A stretch of 64,000 nt of DNA from Veillonella montpellierensis DSM 17217 (GCF_000426745.1 NZ_AUFY01000003.1:92228-156227), one strand, 5' to 3'. Numbered from the stretch's first letter, positions 45,618 through 55,984 are shown. Translations and numbers: made by a program. The notes: generated by a model not told the origin, from the sequence alone.

Positions 45618-48068
45618 TTAATTACCTTCAAAAATTCCTCTAAAATAATGTCCTCTTGTACTTTTCGTATCTAACAGATCTTTCTTAGGAGGAAGTTTTC
45701 GTCCTTCTACAATATCCACATATGATTGCACAATGGATAATAAATTATCCCCTGTTTCTTGTCGTCCTTCAATTCGTAAAATAGAAATGCCTCGTTTTAT
45801 TAATTCTGGTATATACGCACGCATATCTAATACATGTCCGTTCATGATATGCATACGACAATATGGATCTGTATATACAGGAAATAATTCACCTTTTCTA
45901 TCTTTTAAATAATACCTCCCATGTAAACAAGGTTGCATGCATGTTTTCTTACTACTTGCCCCTAAAAAACTACCAATGACACAATATTCAGAAATCATCA
46001 TTTCTATACGCCCATGAACAATCGTTTCAATAGGTATTTGAACATAATCTACTAGACTTGTAATTTGTTGTAATGTCATTTCTAAGGACGGCGTTATGGC
46101 TGTAACACCAATCGCTTCATAAAATGAAGCGGCTTCTCTATTAAAAATATTTAATCCTGTATCCGCTTCAATAGAGCCCGTATATTTCAAACTCTGTAAT
46201 AACATTAATATACCCGGAGAATGAAAGCTAATCGCATCTGGTTGACTAGCAATAATATTAGCTAACATATGACATATCATCGGTATTTCATTTTCTTTAA
46301 CAACCCTTGGTGTGCCCATTACAATGATGGCATCATGGTCATGACAATACTCAACTATATATTGATATATACTATCTTCATAAGGTCTACGATATAATCT
46401 TTCTCCACCAAATAGTATTTTTTTAGCCCCTCCCGCAATAGCAGCTTTAACCTGTTCAATTTCATCACATCGCACACTAATAATAGGCCTTTTTTTATGC
46501 CATAAAATTGGTTTTTCTACAGTTTTCCATAGTGGATACATATTATTCTCATAATCATAAACGTTTCTTCTTTCCTTATGACCTAGTCTTTTCTCCTCAT
46601 ACCGTAGCAACAAACTTTCCTCAAGTTTTGCAACTGCCTGTCTTCTTAACTCATTTAGCACACTAGCAGGCCACATATAATCGCCTTTAGGAATAGAAAT
46701 AGAGGCTAATTGAAATACAGTATTGCCCAAACGTCCTAAATACGATTGTACTTGTTCTAATGATGTCGGTCTATGTGTAGCTATCGCTGGAGAAAATTCG
46801 TGAACTACTTCAACAGATACACCATCTTCTAATACATACGTTAAGGATGTACGATTATCATCTGTGATTTGTAAATACCCATATATAGGATATTTTCTAG
46901 AAAACTCACTAAGTCCTCTTTTTTTTCGTGATTTTGGTAGGGATACTGTATATATCTTACCAGCTATAGGTTTGTCATCAGGTACAATTGTATACCGCAA
47001 CTCATCAATTTTTTGCCACGCATCCGTTAATTTGTAATGCCCTATATGACCAGACTCATTAATAATTTTTAACACAGTACCCTTTTCAATAGGTTCATCT
47101 AAATGAAGGTTAAGCCTCCCCTTATGTACCGTACTATGGCCTATTAATTTTCCTCGATGATTCGGTGCTACTGCGGTAATCATATCTTTACCTACACATC
47201 CATCTAAATAGGCTGTTGAAAAGCCACGATTAAATGCAGACTGTAGTGCATATTTATCCTCATTAGTCACACATCCTGTTGCATCTATGATATGTCGATA
47301 CGCCCCTACTACTTTATGAACATATTCAGCCTGTTTCATACGCCCTTCGATCTTAAACGAGGCGACTCCCATTTGAATTAATTCTTCTATATGTTCACTA
47401 TAATTTAAATCTTTAGGACTAAGTAGGTATGGTGTATGTTTTGGCGTTACGCATTGACCAGATTCATTGACTAGTTCATAGGGTAATCGGCATGGTTGTG
47501 CACAAGAACCACGATTACCACTACGTCCACCTATAAAACTACTCATCAAACATTGTCCAGAATAACACACGCACAGTGCTCCATGAATAAATACTTCAAT
47601 TTCTGCCTTAGCACCTTCACAAATAATGCGAATATCTTCTAAACTTAACTCACGAGATAAAACAACACGACTAAATCCCATAGCTTCATAAAATTTAACA
47701 GTTGCCAAGTTGGTTGCTGTCAATTGTGTGCTGCAATGCAATTGAAGTGACGGTGCCACTTGTTTTGCCAACTTTGCTACCGCCATGTCTTGCACTATAA
47801 TCGCATCAACGCCAATCCTTTCAAGTTCTTGTAAATAAGTAGACAATCCTTCCATTTCTTTATCGCCAATTAAAATATTGACTGTCACATGAACCTGTAC
47901 ACCCAATAGATGTGCTAATCGAACTGCTTCTGATAAATCTCCTGAATTAAAATTATCTGCATGAGACCGGGCGTTAAACTGCTTTCCACCTAAATAAATT
48001 GCATCTGCACCAGCCTCAAGAGCAGCTATAAAATTTTCCATCGTACCCGCTGGGGCTAATAATTCCAT
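45618..48068 (-). CDS. U32 family protein with DUF3656 domain (RlhA-like)
   Basis: An 816-residue protein. The N-terminal U32 domain (about 1-330) has MELLAPAGTMENFIAALEAGADAIY and the signature EVFIHGALCVCYSGQCLMSS. Then come a DUF3656 region (about 380-490) and a second, degenerate U32-like half (about 520-810, with VHGRIEMMISEYCVIGSFLG). The layout equals long clostridial U32 proteins related to E. coli RlhA, which hydroxylates C2501 of 23S rRNA. rRNA hydroxylation is inferred. It lies between pheT and mutS2. Distinct from the TrhP-like U32 gene at 6.4-7.7 kb. Confidence 0.82.
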   Translation of the reverse strand: MELLAPAGTMENFIAALEAGADAIYLGGKQFNARSHADNFNSGDLSEAVRLAHLLGVQVHVTVNILIGDKEMEGLSTYLQELERIGVDAIIVQDMAVAKLAKQVAPSLQLHCSTQLTATNLATVKFYEAMGFSRVVLSRELSLEDIRIICEGAKAEIEVFIHGALCVCYSGQCLMSSFIGGRSGNRGSCAQPCRLPYELVNESGQCVTPKHTPYLLSPKDLNYSEHIEELIQMGVASFKIEGRMKQAEYVHKVVGAYRHIIDATGCVTNEDKYALQSAFNRGFSTAYLDGCVGKDMITAVAPNHRGKLIGHSTVHKGRLNLHLDEPIEKGTVLKIINESGHIGHYKLTDAWQKIDELRYTIVPDDKPIAGKIYTVSLPKSRKKRGLSEFSRKYPIYGYLQITDDNRTSLTYVLEDGVSVEVVHEFSPAIATHRPTSLEQVQSYLGRLGNTVFQLASISIPKGDYMWPASVLNELRRQAVAKLEESLLLRYEEKRLGHKERRNVYDYENNMYPLWKTVEKPILWHKKRPIISVRCDEIEQVKAAIAGGAKKILFGGERLYRRPYEDSIYQYIVEYCHDHDAIIVMGTPRVVKENEIPMICHMLANIIASQPDAISFHSPGILMLLQSLKYTGSIEADTGLNIFNREAASFYEAIGVTAITPSLEMTLQQITSLVDYVQIPIETIVHGRIEMMISEYCVIGSFLGASSKKTCMQPCLHGRYYLKDRKGELFPVYTDPYCRMHIMNGHVLDMRAYIPELIKRGISILRIEGRQETGDNLLSIVQSYVDIVEGRKLPPKKDLLDTKSTRGHYFRGIFEGN

Positions 48069-48120
48069 AGTTCCTCCACAAAGAAAGAGGGTTTACAAAT
48101 GCAAACCCTCCCCTTTATCA

Positions 48121-50565
48121 TTAACGTAATTTGCAGTTAATTTCTGCCAACTTCGCAATAATTGTATCAATAGTACTTTCAACATCACTATCATTTAATG
48201 TGTCTTCCATAGAGCGAAATTGTAGTGTATATGCTAAGCTACGAAATCCTTCTTCAATGTGCTCGCCTTCGTATACATCGAAAATATACGCCTTTTCTAA
48301 ATAAGCCCCACCATTTTCACGAATTATTTTCAAAATATCTTCACTACTACTAGTAATAGGCGCGACAATCGCTAAATCACGACTAATACCTGGGAATTTA
48401 CTAAACGGTTCATATCGTAATGTAGGTATATCTATCTGTAAAATGCCTTCTAAATCAATTTCAAATATATATGCCTTACTTTCCATATCAAAATTCTTAG
48501 CTACCTGTGGGTGTAATTCACCAAATCTAGCGATTTCTACATCATTAACATAGTATGAGGCACTAACGCCAGGATGCAAATATGCTTGTGAGCTACGTTT
48601 TACGATATAGTTAGTGATACCCATATCAGCTAATAATCCATCTACAACGCCTTTTATATCATAAAAATCTGTCATCCGTTGTGTAACACACCATTGTGGC
48701 TCCGTTACTTTCCCCATCATCAATCCACAAGCCATAGGTCGTTCATGAGGTAGTTCTTTCAAAGGTAATTCTTTAGGCTCATAAACATTACCGGTTTCAA
48801 ATAGCCATAGATTTTTATTTTGTTGAGCCATATTGCGAGTAGCACATTCAAGCATAGCTGGTACTAGTGTTGTACGCATATATGGAAATTCTTCAGAAAT
48901 AGGATTTAAAATAGGTATGGCTGTATAACGAGGATCATCTTCTTGCAATAATAAATGATGTAAACTATCTTTATGCATAAAACTGAAGGTCATTACTTGG
49001 CTCATTCCCACAGAGGATAAATAATGATTTACTTTCTTAGTCAATTCTTTTTTAGGACTCATAGACCCACTCGACAATGCAGCCCAAGGAGTAGTCGGTT
49101 TAATATTGTCATAATTAAAAATACGTGCTATTTCTTCGGCGATATCTGGCATAATAGCCACATCAGCACGCCAGGATGGAATCGTAGCTATAATAGTACT
49201 ATCCTGTTTAGTAACTGTAAAGCATAAAGATTGTAAAATATCAATCATAGTAGATTCAGAAATATCTGTACCTAAATAATTATTAATCGCCTCAGCTGTA
49301 AAGTTTACTACGCGAGTTTCAACAGGACTTAGATTTACATCAATTCGACCGCTAGCAACTTTACAAGATGAACAAATTTCTTGTAATAATTGGCATGCCC
49401 GATCAATAGCTAATTCTGTATAAGAAGAATTAACCCCTCGTTCAAACCGTCCAGATGCTTCTGAATGCATACCTAAGGAACGTGATGTACGTCGAATCGA
49501 AGGACCATTAAATACCGCGGCTTCAAAAATAATAGACTTACTATTGCTGGTTACTTCTGAATCAAATCCTCCCATGACACCAGCCACACCTATAGGACGT
49601 TCTTCATCAGAAATAACTAACATAGATTCTGTAAGTTTACGGTCTGTTCCATCCAATGTTTGAATAACTTCTCCCTTTTGTGCATTACGAACAATTAAGT
49701 GATGTCCTTTTACAAAATCATAATCGTAAGCATGCATAGGTTGTCCTAATTCGAGCATAACATAGTTAGTAACATCTACTACATTATTAATAGGGCGAAT
49801 ACCACTATTACGCAAACGATTTTGCATCCATAATGGAGATGGTCCAACTTTTATATCTGTAACTAAGCGACTGATAAATCGAGTACATAATTCTTTATTT
49901 TCAATAGAAACTGATACTTTTCCATCAATAGGATCACCATTTTCCACGACAGAAATCGTAGGAAAGATTGCCTTTTCACCTGTCATGACAGCAATTTCTC
50001 TACTCAAACCTACCATAGAAAAACAGTCTGCACGATTGGCAGTTAATTCAAATTCATATACGATGTCATTTAACATCATCACATCTTTAATATCTTTCCC
50101 AATAGGAGTATCTGGCGGCAAAATATAAATACCATTGGATTCTTCTGGTAACACTAAATCAGGAGAGATTCCCAATTCATTTGTGGAGCACAACATACCA
50201 TTTGACTCAATACCACGTAATTTTCCTTTTTTTATAACCACACCATTAGGAAGATGCGACTTATGATATGCCACTGGTACAATTTGTCCTACTTCTACAT
50301 TCTTAGCACCCGTAACAATTTGCTTAATTTCAATATTTCCATTTTCATCTATACATTTTATTTGACAGATTTGCAACTTATCTGCATCAGGATGTTTTGT
50401 AATTTCAACAATTTGTCCTGTATAAACCTTTTCAATTCCTTTATTGACAGATATAACATTTTCTACAGGAATACCTGCCTGTGTCAATGTATCAGCCAAT
50501 TCTTGTGCAGGGCATTTTAAATTAACTGGCACATATTCTTTCATCCAAGTTAAACTTGCATTCAT
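48121..50565 (-). CDS. pheT: Phenylalanyl-tRNA synthetase beta subunit
   Basis: An 814-residue beta subunit. It has the N-terminal tRNA-binding OB domain (about 40-150, VGQIVPVA), the B3/B4 editing domain (about 210-390), the B5 domain (about 405-480) and the C-terminal anticodon-binding FDX-ACB domain (about 720-814, YEPFSKFPGISRDLAIVAP). It forms a heterotetramer with PheS. AGGAGGT precedes the ATG. Twelve bases separate it from pheS, so they are co-expressed under the T-box. Confidence 0.97.
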   Translation of the reverse strand: MNASLTWMKEYVPVNLKCPAQELADTLTQAGIPVENVISVNKGIEKVYTGQIVEITKHPDADKLQICQIKCIDENGNIEIKQIVTGAKNVEVGQIVPVAYHKSHLPNGVVIKKGKLRGIESNGMLCSTNELGISPDLVLPEESNGIYILPPDTPIGKDIKDVMMLNDIVYEFELTANRADCFSMVGLSREIAVMTGEKAIFPTISVVENGDPIDGKVSVSIENKELCTRFISRLVTDIKVGPSPLWMQNRLRNSGIRPINNVVDVTNYVMLELGQPMHAYDYDFVKGHHLIVRNAQKGEVIQTLDGTDRKLTESMLVISDEERPIGVAGVMGGFDSEVTSNSKSIIFEAAVFNGPSIRRTSRSLGMHSEASGRFERGVNSSYTELAIDRACQLLQEICSSCKVASGRIDVNLSPVETRVVNFTAEAINNYLGTDISESTMIDILQSLCFTVTKQDSTIIATIPSWRADVAIMPDIAEEIARIFNYDNIKPTTPWAALSSGSMSPKKELTKKVNHYLSSVGMSQVMTFSFMHKDSLHHLLLQEDDPRYTAIPILNPISEEFPYMRTTLVPAMLECATRNMAQQNKNLWLFETGNVYEPKELPLKELPHERPMACGLMMGKVTEPQWCVTQRMTDFYDIKGVVDGLLADMGITNYIVKRSSQAYLHPGVSASYYVNDVEIARFGELHPQVAKNFDMESKAYIFEIDLEGILQIDIPTLRYEPFSKFPGISRDLAIVAPITSSSEDILKIIRENGGAYLEKAYIFDVYEGEHIEEGFRSLAYTLQFRSMEDTLNDSDVESTIDTIIAKLAEINCKLR

Positions 50566-50577
50566 CGTGTCTACCTC

Positions 50578-51600
50578 CTAGAACTGTTTTAAGAAACGTG
50601 TATCATCCTCGAAAAACAATCGTAAATCATTAATACCATATAACAACATAGCAATACGTTCTACGCCCATTCCAAAGGCAAACCCCTGAACTTTTTCTGG
50701 ATCATAGCCATTTAATCGCAATACATTAGGATGCACCATACCGCATCCTAAAATTTCTAGCCATCCTGTATGAGAGCATACACGACAACCTTCACCACCA
50801 CACATAACACAAGATATATCTACTTCAGCACTTGGCTCAGTGAATGGGAAAAAGCTTGTGCGAAACCGAATTTTAGTCTTTTCTCCAAACATATATTTCA
50901 AAAATAGCTCTAATGTGCCTTTTAAGTCAGAAAATTTAATATCTTTATCAATAAGCAATCCTTCAACTTGATGAAATACTGGTGAATGAGTAGCATCATA
51001 ATCCCATCTATATACTTTTCCTGGCGCAATCATACGAATAGGTGCATTCGATGTATGAGCTTGCATAGTCCGTGCTTGTACAGGTGATGTATGTGTACGT
51101 AATAAAAAGTTATCCGTAATATAGAACGAATCTTGCATATCTCTCGCTGGATGATCTTTTGGTAAATTTAAACACTCAAAATTATAATAATCCTGTTCTA
51201 TTTCTGGTCCTTCTTCTACAGTATATCCCATCTTCATAAAGAATTCTTCAATCATTTCATTAACGATCGTCAATGGATGCATATGACCCTTTTGAGGTGC
51301 ACGCCCTGGTAGTGTAATATCAATTTGTTCCCGCGTTAATTTTTCTTTTAATTCCGCTGCATCAAATTTGTCTTGCAACGCACTAATAGCTTCTTCTAAA
51401 ACTACACGAGCTTCATTCACCTTAGCACCTGCTGCAGGACGTTCTTCTTTAGATAATTTTCCTAGTCCTTTTAATAGTGCTGTTAATTCTCCTTTTTTCC
51501 CCAGAAACTTAACACGTATATCTTGCAGTTCTTGATTATTACTTGCTCCATGAATCGCAGATAATGCAGACTCTTTAATACTTTTTAATTGCTCTTCCAT
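50578..51600 (-). CDS. pheS: Phenylalanyl-tRNA synthetase alpha subunit
   Basis: A 340-residue catalytic subunit with an N-terminal coiled coil (about 1-85) and a class II core: [24 protein letters not shown] and [19 protein letters not shown]. The C-terminal [19 protein letters not shown] is motif 3. A zinc-like [12 protein letters not shown] cluster follows the substrate loop, as in many Firmicute PheS. AGGAGG precedes the ATG. A T-box leader lies upstream. Confidence 0.97.
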   Translation of the reverse strand: MEEQLKSIKESALSAIHGASNNQELQDIRVKFLGKKGELTALLKGLGKLSKEERPAAGAKVNEARVVLEEAISALQDKFDAAELKEKLTREQIDITLPGRAPQKGHMHPLTIVNEMIEEFFMKMGYTVEEGPEIEQDYYNFECLNLPKDHPARDMQDSFYITDNFLLRTHTSPVQARTMQAHTSNAPIRMIAPGKVYRWDYDATHSPVFHQVEGLLIDKDIKFSDLKGTLELFLKYMFGEKTKIRFRTSFFPFTEPSAEVDISCVMCGGEGCRVCSHTGWLEILGCGMVHPNVLRLNGYDPEKVQGFAFGMGVERIAMLLYGINDLRLFFEDDTRFLKQF

Positions 51601-51616
51601 TAGAATCCTCCTATAA

Positions 51617-51850
51617 AAATAGACTTCACCCCATGCAAGGGGCGAAGTCTAAACTCGCGGTACCACCCTAATTAGTACTCAATATTCGTAACGAGAATAA
51701 AACGACCAACCTACTTATATATCATTCTATAGTGATAACTATATATTTTCAATTGATAGCTCCAAAAGGAAATGCACTCTATAAAAAGATGCAAAACTCT
51801 CAGCACTATTTTGCTCTCTGAAATCTTTTTTACTATAGAGGCTCATTTTA
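51617..51850 (-). promoter_or_regulatory. T-box leader of pheST with terminator
   Basis: On the minus strand TTAGGGTGGTACCGCGAG carries the T-box core (TGGTACCGCGA at 51655-51665). It is followed by the terminator stem AGACTTCGCCCC/GGGGTGAAGTCT (51621-51650) and ATTTTTAT. An upstream region with GAGAGCAAAAT and other helices is consistent with Stem I. The 5' limit is approximate. It should respond to uncharged tRNA-Phe. The pheS start follows 15-20 bases after the terminator. Confidence 0.92.
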
Positions 51851-52022
51851 TCATAGCCAAATTCATTATGCTATTAAACACTGATTACAGTATCATTCAA
51901 TCAGTTCACAGTACATCAATTATACTGAATTTCACAAGAAAAGTCAAAATCAGACATTATATTTATACTATTTTGAATGACGTATTGAGTGCTGGTTATA
52001 AGTCAAAACCAGATACTATACT

Positions 52023-52487
52023 TTATACTTCATCTGGATTATCTTCTGCTATAACTTGCCATGGTAAATCAGGTAATGTAATTACATCGAGCACAAAAAA
52101 TGTACCCTTAGACATGAATACTAATTCCCCTTCTTCATTATATACACGCCCAGTAGTAACCATAGTTGTTTTTCCATTATGTTCTACATTAGCCACTCCG
52201 CGGAGCAATGAACCACTCTTAACTGACTTTAAATAATTTCCACTAATCTCTAAGGTGCTAACTGCTTTACCTAAAGTAAAACAACTTGTCCCCATAAAAC
52301 TATCAGCAAAACTAATACATACACCACCGTGTAAATCGCCTCGTAAATTAGCATGTCTTTCTATATGTGTTTGAAAAAACATTTCACAATGCCCTGGTAA
52401 TACTTGATGAATCCATGCATCATTTGTCCACTCAAATGTATTACGCTTTCTAATATCTTCAAAGTAATCCACTAAATTGGTAATCAT
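52023..52487 (-). CDS. PaaI-family hotdog thioesterase
   Basis: A 154-residue single hotdog-fold protein. The family motif is LRGDLHGGVCISFADSFMGTSC (HGG with the catalytic Asp on the following helix), and SGSLLRGVANVEHNGKTTMVTTGRVYNEEGELV completes the sheet. PaaI-like enzymes hydrolyse acyl- or aryl-CoA thioesters. AAAGGAG precedes the ATG. No neighbour points to a specific substrate. Confidence 0.85.
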   Translation of the reverse strand: MITNLVDYFEDIRKRNTFEWTNDAWIHQVLPGHCEMFFQTHIERHANLRGDLHGGVCISFADSFMGTSCFTLGKAVSTLEISGNYLKSVKSGSLLRGVANVEHNGKTTMVTTGRVYNEEGELVFMSKGTFFVLDVITLPDLPWQVIAEDNPDEV

Positions 52488-52780
52488 AGACTATCTCCTT
52501 TATCCATTCTTTATGTATGCCGTAATACATTATCAGATGCACATAATAGCTACAATGCTTATACAAAACAAGTGAAAAAGTTACATTCTTATATTAATAC
52601 TAGAGTTCAAAAGATAAAAATACTCATTTGTAATACAAATTACTGGTGGCACATTATCAAAAATACCCACTTAATTATCTTGACTGATGGCAAGTATAGG
52701 GAAAAGCTAATGCTAACCTAGCATACGTGCTTTCATGTTAGTTACACTACAACTTCTGGTATCTTATAAATGAATACTAT

Positions 52781-53479
52781 CTAATTTTCTTTACCTCTTA
52801 AGTGTTTTTCTCGTGTCTTTTGTTGATAATGAGCTACTTTATAGCTATGGCAAGTTTGTCTTTTTTCTCTCGTTTGACTCTTATCTCGATTAACAGATTG
52901 TATTATATTACTTGCTAGTTTCTTAGAATTATTATGTCTTTTTTTAAAGTAAATATTATTTTTTTGAAATTGGCCCTCAATTACACTTATAAGTTCTTTT
53001 GTGTGCCCATTAGTTGTATCTAATACAAAATCACATTTTTTATATACCGGTTTCCACCAATGAAGCATTGCCGTAACATAACCTGATACATCATCATAAT
53101 TCATAGTAGGTCGTTTACCAATACGGCGATTTACTCGACTCACAATACGATATTGCGCAGCTCTAATACCAATAATATAAGAATATTTTTTTAAAAATCG
53201 TAATGTTTTCATTTCAATAGGAAAATTACCACCTACAGAAATGACGGCCTCATGATAGATAGACACTTGCTTTAAAATATCCGATTCTGCTTTACGAAAA
53301 CCTTTTTCCCCCAACTTTCGATAAATATCGGCAATAGGAAACCCGTACCGTGCTTCTAGTACTCTATCAGTATCTACAAATTGCCAATGTAATTTTTCCG
53401 ATAAATTTCTACCAAAATGACTTTTGCCACTACCCATAGAACCGATAAGTACAATATTTCTTTTTACCACATCTTTCAT
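52781..53479 (-). CDS. aroK: Shikimate kinase with basic C-terminal tail
   Basis: A 232-residue P-loop kinase. The Walker A motif is LIGSMGSGKSHFGRNL (about 10-25). The shikimate-binding VDTDRVLEARYG, FRKAESDILKQV and the lid with GKRPTM are present, but the usual GGG is VGGN here. Normal shikimate kinases end near residue 165-175. This one continues with about 55 residues rich in Lys, Arg, Gln and Ser, with no recognisable domain. AAGGGA favours the ATG at 53479 over one two codons earlier. It stands apart from other aro genes, so another small-molecule kinase role is possible. Confidence 0.78.
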   Translation of the reverse strand: MKDVVKRNIVLIGSMGSGKSHFGRNLSEKLHWQFVDTDRVLEARYGFPIADIYRKLGEKGFRKAESDILKQVSIYHEAVISVGGNFPIEMKTLRFLKKYSYIIGIRAAQYRIVSRVNRRIGKRPTMNYDDVSGYVTAMLHWWKPVYKKCDFVLDTTNGHTKELISVIEGQFQKNNIYFKKRHNNSKKLASNIIQSVNRDKSQTREKRQTCHSYKVAHYQQKTREKHLRGKEN

Positions 53480-53544
53480 ATCCATTCCCTTATCATATTC
53501 TAATAATCTTATTTTCTTATTGTACTATACTTTATCAATAAAAT

Positions 53545-53604
53545 ATACTACAAAAAGGTATACATCATTCATTGCTATTCATAGTGCATACCTTTTTATA
53601 GTAT
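53545..53604 (-). terminator. Terminator of the type IV pilus operon
   Basis: ATACTACAAAAAGGTATAC (53545-53563) pairs with GCATACCTTTTTATAGTAT (53586-53604) with two mismatches around a 22-base loop. On the minus strand a T-rich tract follows. It lies 140 bases after the last pilus gene. Confidence 0.75.
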
Positions 53605-53744
53605 CTATATCCAGCTTATCTAAAATTCATCTTTCTTACAGTGGCACTAGCTACCTCTTCTATACACTTTATCAGTGACTATGTACATATGTGAGACTAA
53701 CTCTATACATATAAAATTATCCTAATTGTACTGACTAGATTATA

Positions 53745-54260
53745 TTATACGACGACCACATGAAATGTAATATGTAAATATCCTTGATTATACGTAAATT
53801 GTTGTGGTTTCACTCTGACAGTCATCAATTCTTTTTCAAGTACATCTACCAGTTCTAAATACTCACGCAATGTACCGATAATCTCGACATCCATATATTC
53901 CTTATGATCCTCTATCCGCACAACTTGTACATGATTAGTATCAATAATATCTCTAACACGTCCACATATACCTTCATAATCTTCTTTTTGACGTAATGCA
54001 TTAACAATGAACTTTGCATCTTTGCTATTAAGTACCAGTTCTTTTATAGCCATAGCTTGTGTAATATTTTCATAGGATTCTATCATCTTATTCTTTAAAG
54101 TCTGAAAATAGAAAATACTATATACGCCACTAATTATTAGCAATACATATATAACAATAGTACTAAGAATTTTTTTCGTTTTTAGGTGATTTGCTCTCAT
54201 ATACGCACTGTAATGAAAATGTAATTCTTTCAGTTGACTTCGTATGGTTTTGCTTCCCAT
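53745..54260 (-). CDS. pilO: PilO-like pilus assembly protein
   Basis: A 171-residue bitopic protein with a basic N-terminus, one membrane helix (ILSTIVIYVLLIISGVYSIFYF, about 31-52), a helical stretch and a C-terminal alpha/beta ferredoxin-like domain (about 95-171). This is the PilO layout. The frame overlaps pilN by 98 bases if the first ATG is used, which is long; the Met at residue 21 (54200) would shorten the overlap but lacks a Shine-Dalgarno. Together with PilM and PilN it should form the inner-membrane alignment complex. The assignment rests on topology and position. Confidence 0.72.
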   Translation of the reverse strand: MGSKTIRSQLKELHFHYSAYMRANHLKTKKILSTIVIYVLLIISGVYSIFYFQTLKNKMIESYENITQAMAIKELVLNSKDAKFIVNALRQKEDYEGICGRVRDIIDTNHVQVVRIEDHKEYMDVEIIGTLREYLELVDVLEKELMTVRVKPQQFTYNQGYLHITFHVVVV

Positions 54261-54696
54261 TCACTTGTACTCCCTTGATTTTATATTTAATATTATGAAC
54301 GAACCGTTCATAATATTGACTATTCTGTGCTATGCCAGTAATTAAAATTCCCGTATCGGAAAATGTAATTTCTTGTAATACAATTCCTTCTGCTATGGAA
54401 TCTGCTATATATAAGGGAATGCGACTCGTTTCTTTGTTTGTATTTGTCTCAGAAGATAAAGCTTGTAAACTATTTCGATAGCGTGTTTCTTTTTCTTGTT
54501 GTGCATAATAAGTATCACTATGAATACACAAGTCATAAGCCTTTTGAGCATTATTATATTGCAAGTAAGAATATATTCCTACACCTATTACTATTATTAA
54601 AATGAAAATAGATAGAATCATGCTCCCGAGAACAAAAGGATAGTACCGTTTTCTTAGTATTCTATAATATATTTCAATGGGCAATAAATTAATCAT
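54163..54696 (-). CDS. pilN: PilN-like pilus assembly protein
   Basis: A 177-residue bitopic protein beginning MINLLPIEIYYRILRKRYY, close to the INLLP motif by which PilN binds PilM. A membrane helix follows (about 24-46), then a periplasmic coiled and ferredoxin-like part. A longer frame exists, but GGAGATATAAGG directly before the ATG at 54696 fixes the start. Eighteen bases separate it from pilM. The INLLP motif makes this the firmest of the three alignment-complex assignments. Confidence 0.82.
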   Translation of the reverse strand: MINLLPIEIYYRILRKRYYPFVLGSMILSIFILIIVIGVGIYSYLQYNNAQKAYDLCIHSDTYYAQQEKETRYRNSLQALSSETNTNKETSRIPLYIADSIAEGIVLQEITFSDTGILITGIAQNSQYYERFVHNIKYKIKGVQVNGKQNHTKSTERITFSLQCVYESKSPKNEKNS

Positions 54697-54713
54697 CCTT
54701 ATATCTCCATAAA

Positions 54714-55565
54714 TTATTGAGTAATATTCACATAAGAAAGTCCTCTCATACAGAGTCCTGCTGCACATTCCCATGCAAGATTTCCAGTTTTATATAACTC
54801 ATACGCTCTATCAGATATTTCGATATCTACTGGCGTTATCGAACCATAAAGCTCTATAATACTATCACATAGTATAGCTTTCTCAGTAGCTAATTGTTCT
54901 TTCCCATATAGCTGTACTCCTTCTATAGTAGTATCTTCAAACATAGCTAATGTATCTTCTATCTCTTCTAACCGTTTCCAGATCACCTCTTCATCTATAG
55001 CCACTTCACATTCAGCAACACAGGCACCTTTCCACCATGCAAAAAAATGAATGGTATTAGTTTCCCCATTGATAATCCCTAACAACAATCCAGTTCTTTT
55101 TTCATATAGATACGTTAAAGGAGCTGGATAATAATCAACTATTCGAATGTATCCTCCCCCTTTTGTGACACCGCTAATCAATTCATTAGTATCGTTTTTA
55201 TTGACAGCAACAATATATACATATGGTTTGTCATCTATTGTACGCAAGAAAAAATCGAATTCATAAGTGTTTCTATCCCAAGGTATATATTCATCAATAT
55301 GCCACTCAAGCATAGAACGTACTTCTTCTTTTGTTTGTAATTTACTGAATTCTCCATGAATATACACTTGTGTTTTCCCTACAATAGCAATCTTTTCTTC
55401 TTCTAACGAATATCTATGAATCAGCGAGGAGATGTCCTCTCCGCTAGATTTAGAGCGAGACATAGTAATGGCATCTTCCATTCTACAAACACCTTTTATA
55501 ATGCGCATAATTACGGCTGTTATAATGTTATCATCAATATAAATGCCTACATATTTTCCTTTCAT
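54714..55565 (-). CDS. pilM: PilM-like actin-fold pilus protein
   Basis: A 283-residue cytoplasmic protein with the divided actin/FtsA-like pattern of PilM. Visible are YVGIYIDDNIITAVIM at the N-terminus, EVRSMLEWHIDEYIPWDRNTYEFDFF (the block before the 1C domain in PilM), VYIVAVNKN, and a C-terminal AWECAAGLCMRGL stretch like the AAGLALRG end of PilM. It is shorter than proteobacterial PilM (about 350). AAGGAGG before the ATG. It directly precedes pilN. Confidence 0.78.
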   Translation of the reverse strand: MKGKYVGIYIDDNIITAVIMRIIKGVCRMEDAITMSRSKSSGEDISSLIHRYSLEEEKIAIVGKTQVYIHGEFSKLQTKEEVRSMLEWHIDEYIPWDRNTYEFDFFLRTIDDKPYVYIVAVNKNDTNELISGVTKGGGYIRIVDYYPAPLTYLYEKRTGLLLGIINGETNTIHFFAWWKGACVAECEVAIDEEVIWKRLEEIEDTLAMFEDTTIEGVQLYGKEQLATEKAILCDSIIELYGSITPVDIEISDRAYELYKTGNLAWECAAGLCMRGLSYVNITQ

Positions 55566-55576
55566 ATATTTCCTCC

Positions 55577-55984
55577 TTAATAGGGATATATTTGCTCTAT
55601 AAAAATAGATTGACGATTCCTATCGATACCTAGTTCAATACGTTTTTGAGATGACAGTTGATATTTTTTATCTTCACAAGTAACAATGGCCGATATAGTA
55701 TCTCTTTTATTTACTATATGATGAACCGTAAGTCTGTATTGACTACTATTTTCTAAGACATAAGAACTCCTTAATTTGCGCCAATTATCTTTGCAGTATA
55801 ATAGAAACCATGTAACACCACCATCTACCTTGTATAAATTTTTAGTATACACTAATTCTTCTTGTACAGTCTGTTCCATCACTACCACTTGTCTATATGT
55901 TAATGACCAAACTAGAATAAGCCCCATGGCAATACATAACACCATATAAGAAATAAATCCATTTTTTTCTAATTTATGCTTCAC
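55577..55984 (-). CDS. Minor pilin-like protein (PilX/GspK-like N-terminus)
   Basis: A 135-residue protein. A short basic leader KHKLEKNG precedes a hydrophobic helix starting FISYMVLCIAMGLILVWSLTYR, the pattern of a prepilin cut after Gly. Mature position 5 is Met rather than Glu, as in GspK/PilX-like pseudopilins that cap the fibre. The rest (about 90 residues) resembles nothing I know. The start is a GTG about ten bases after an AAGGAT. Inside the pilus operon, just upstream of pilM. Confidence 0.65.
   Translation of the reverse strand: MKHKLEKNGFISYMVLCIAMGLILVWSLTYRQVVVMEQTVQEELVYTKNLYKVDGGVTWFLLYCKDNWRKLRSSYVLENSSQYRLTVHHIVNKRDTISAIVTCEDKKYQLSSQKRIELGIDRNRQSIFIEQIYPY

Noticed and set aside
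51772..52236. A 154-codon plus-strand frame over the pheS leader and thioesterase gene.
   Set aside because: It lies antisense to a T-box and a clear hotdog-fold gene, and has no Shine-Dalgarno or family features.
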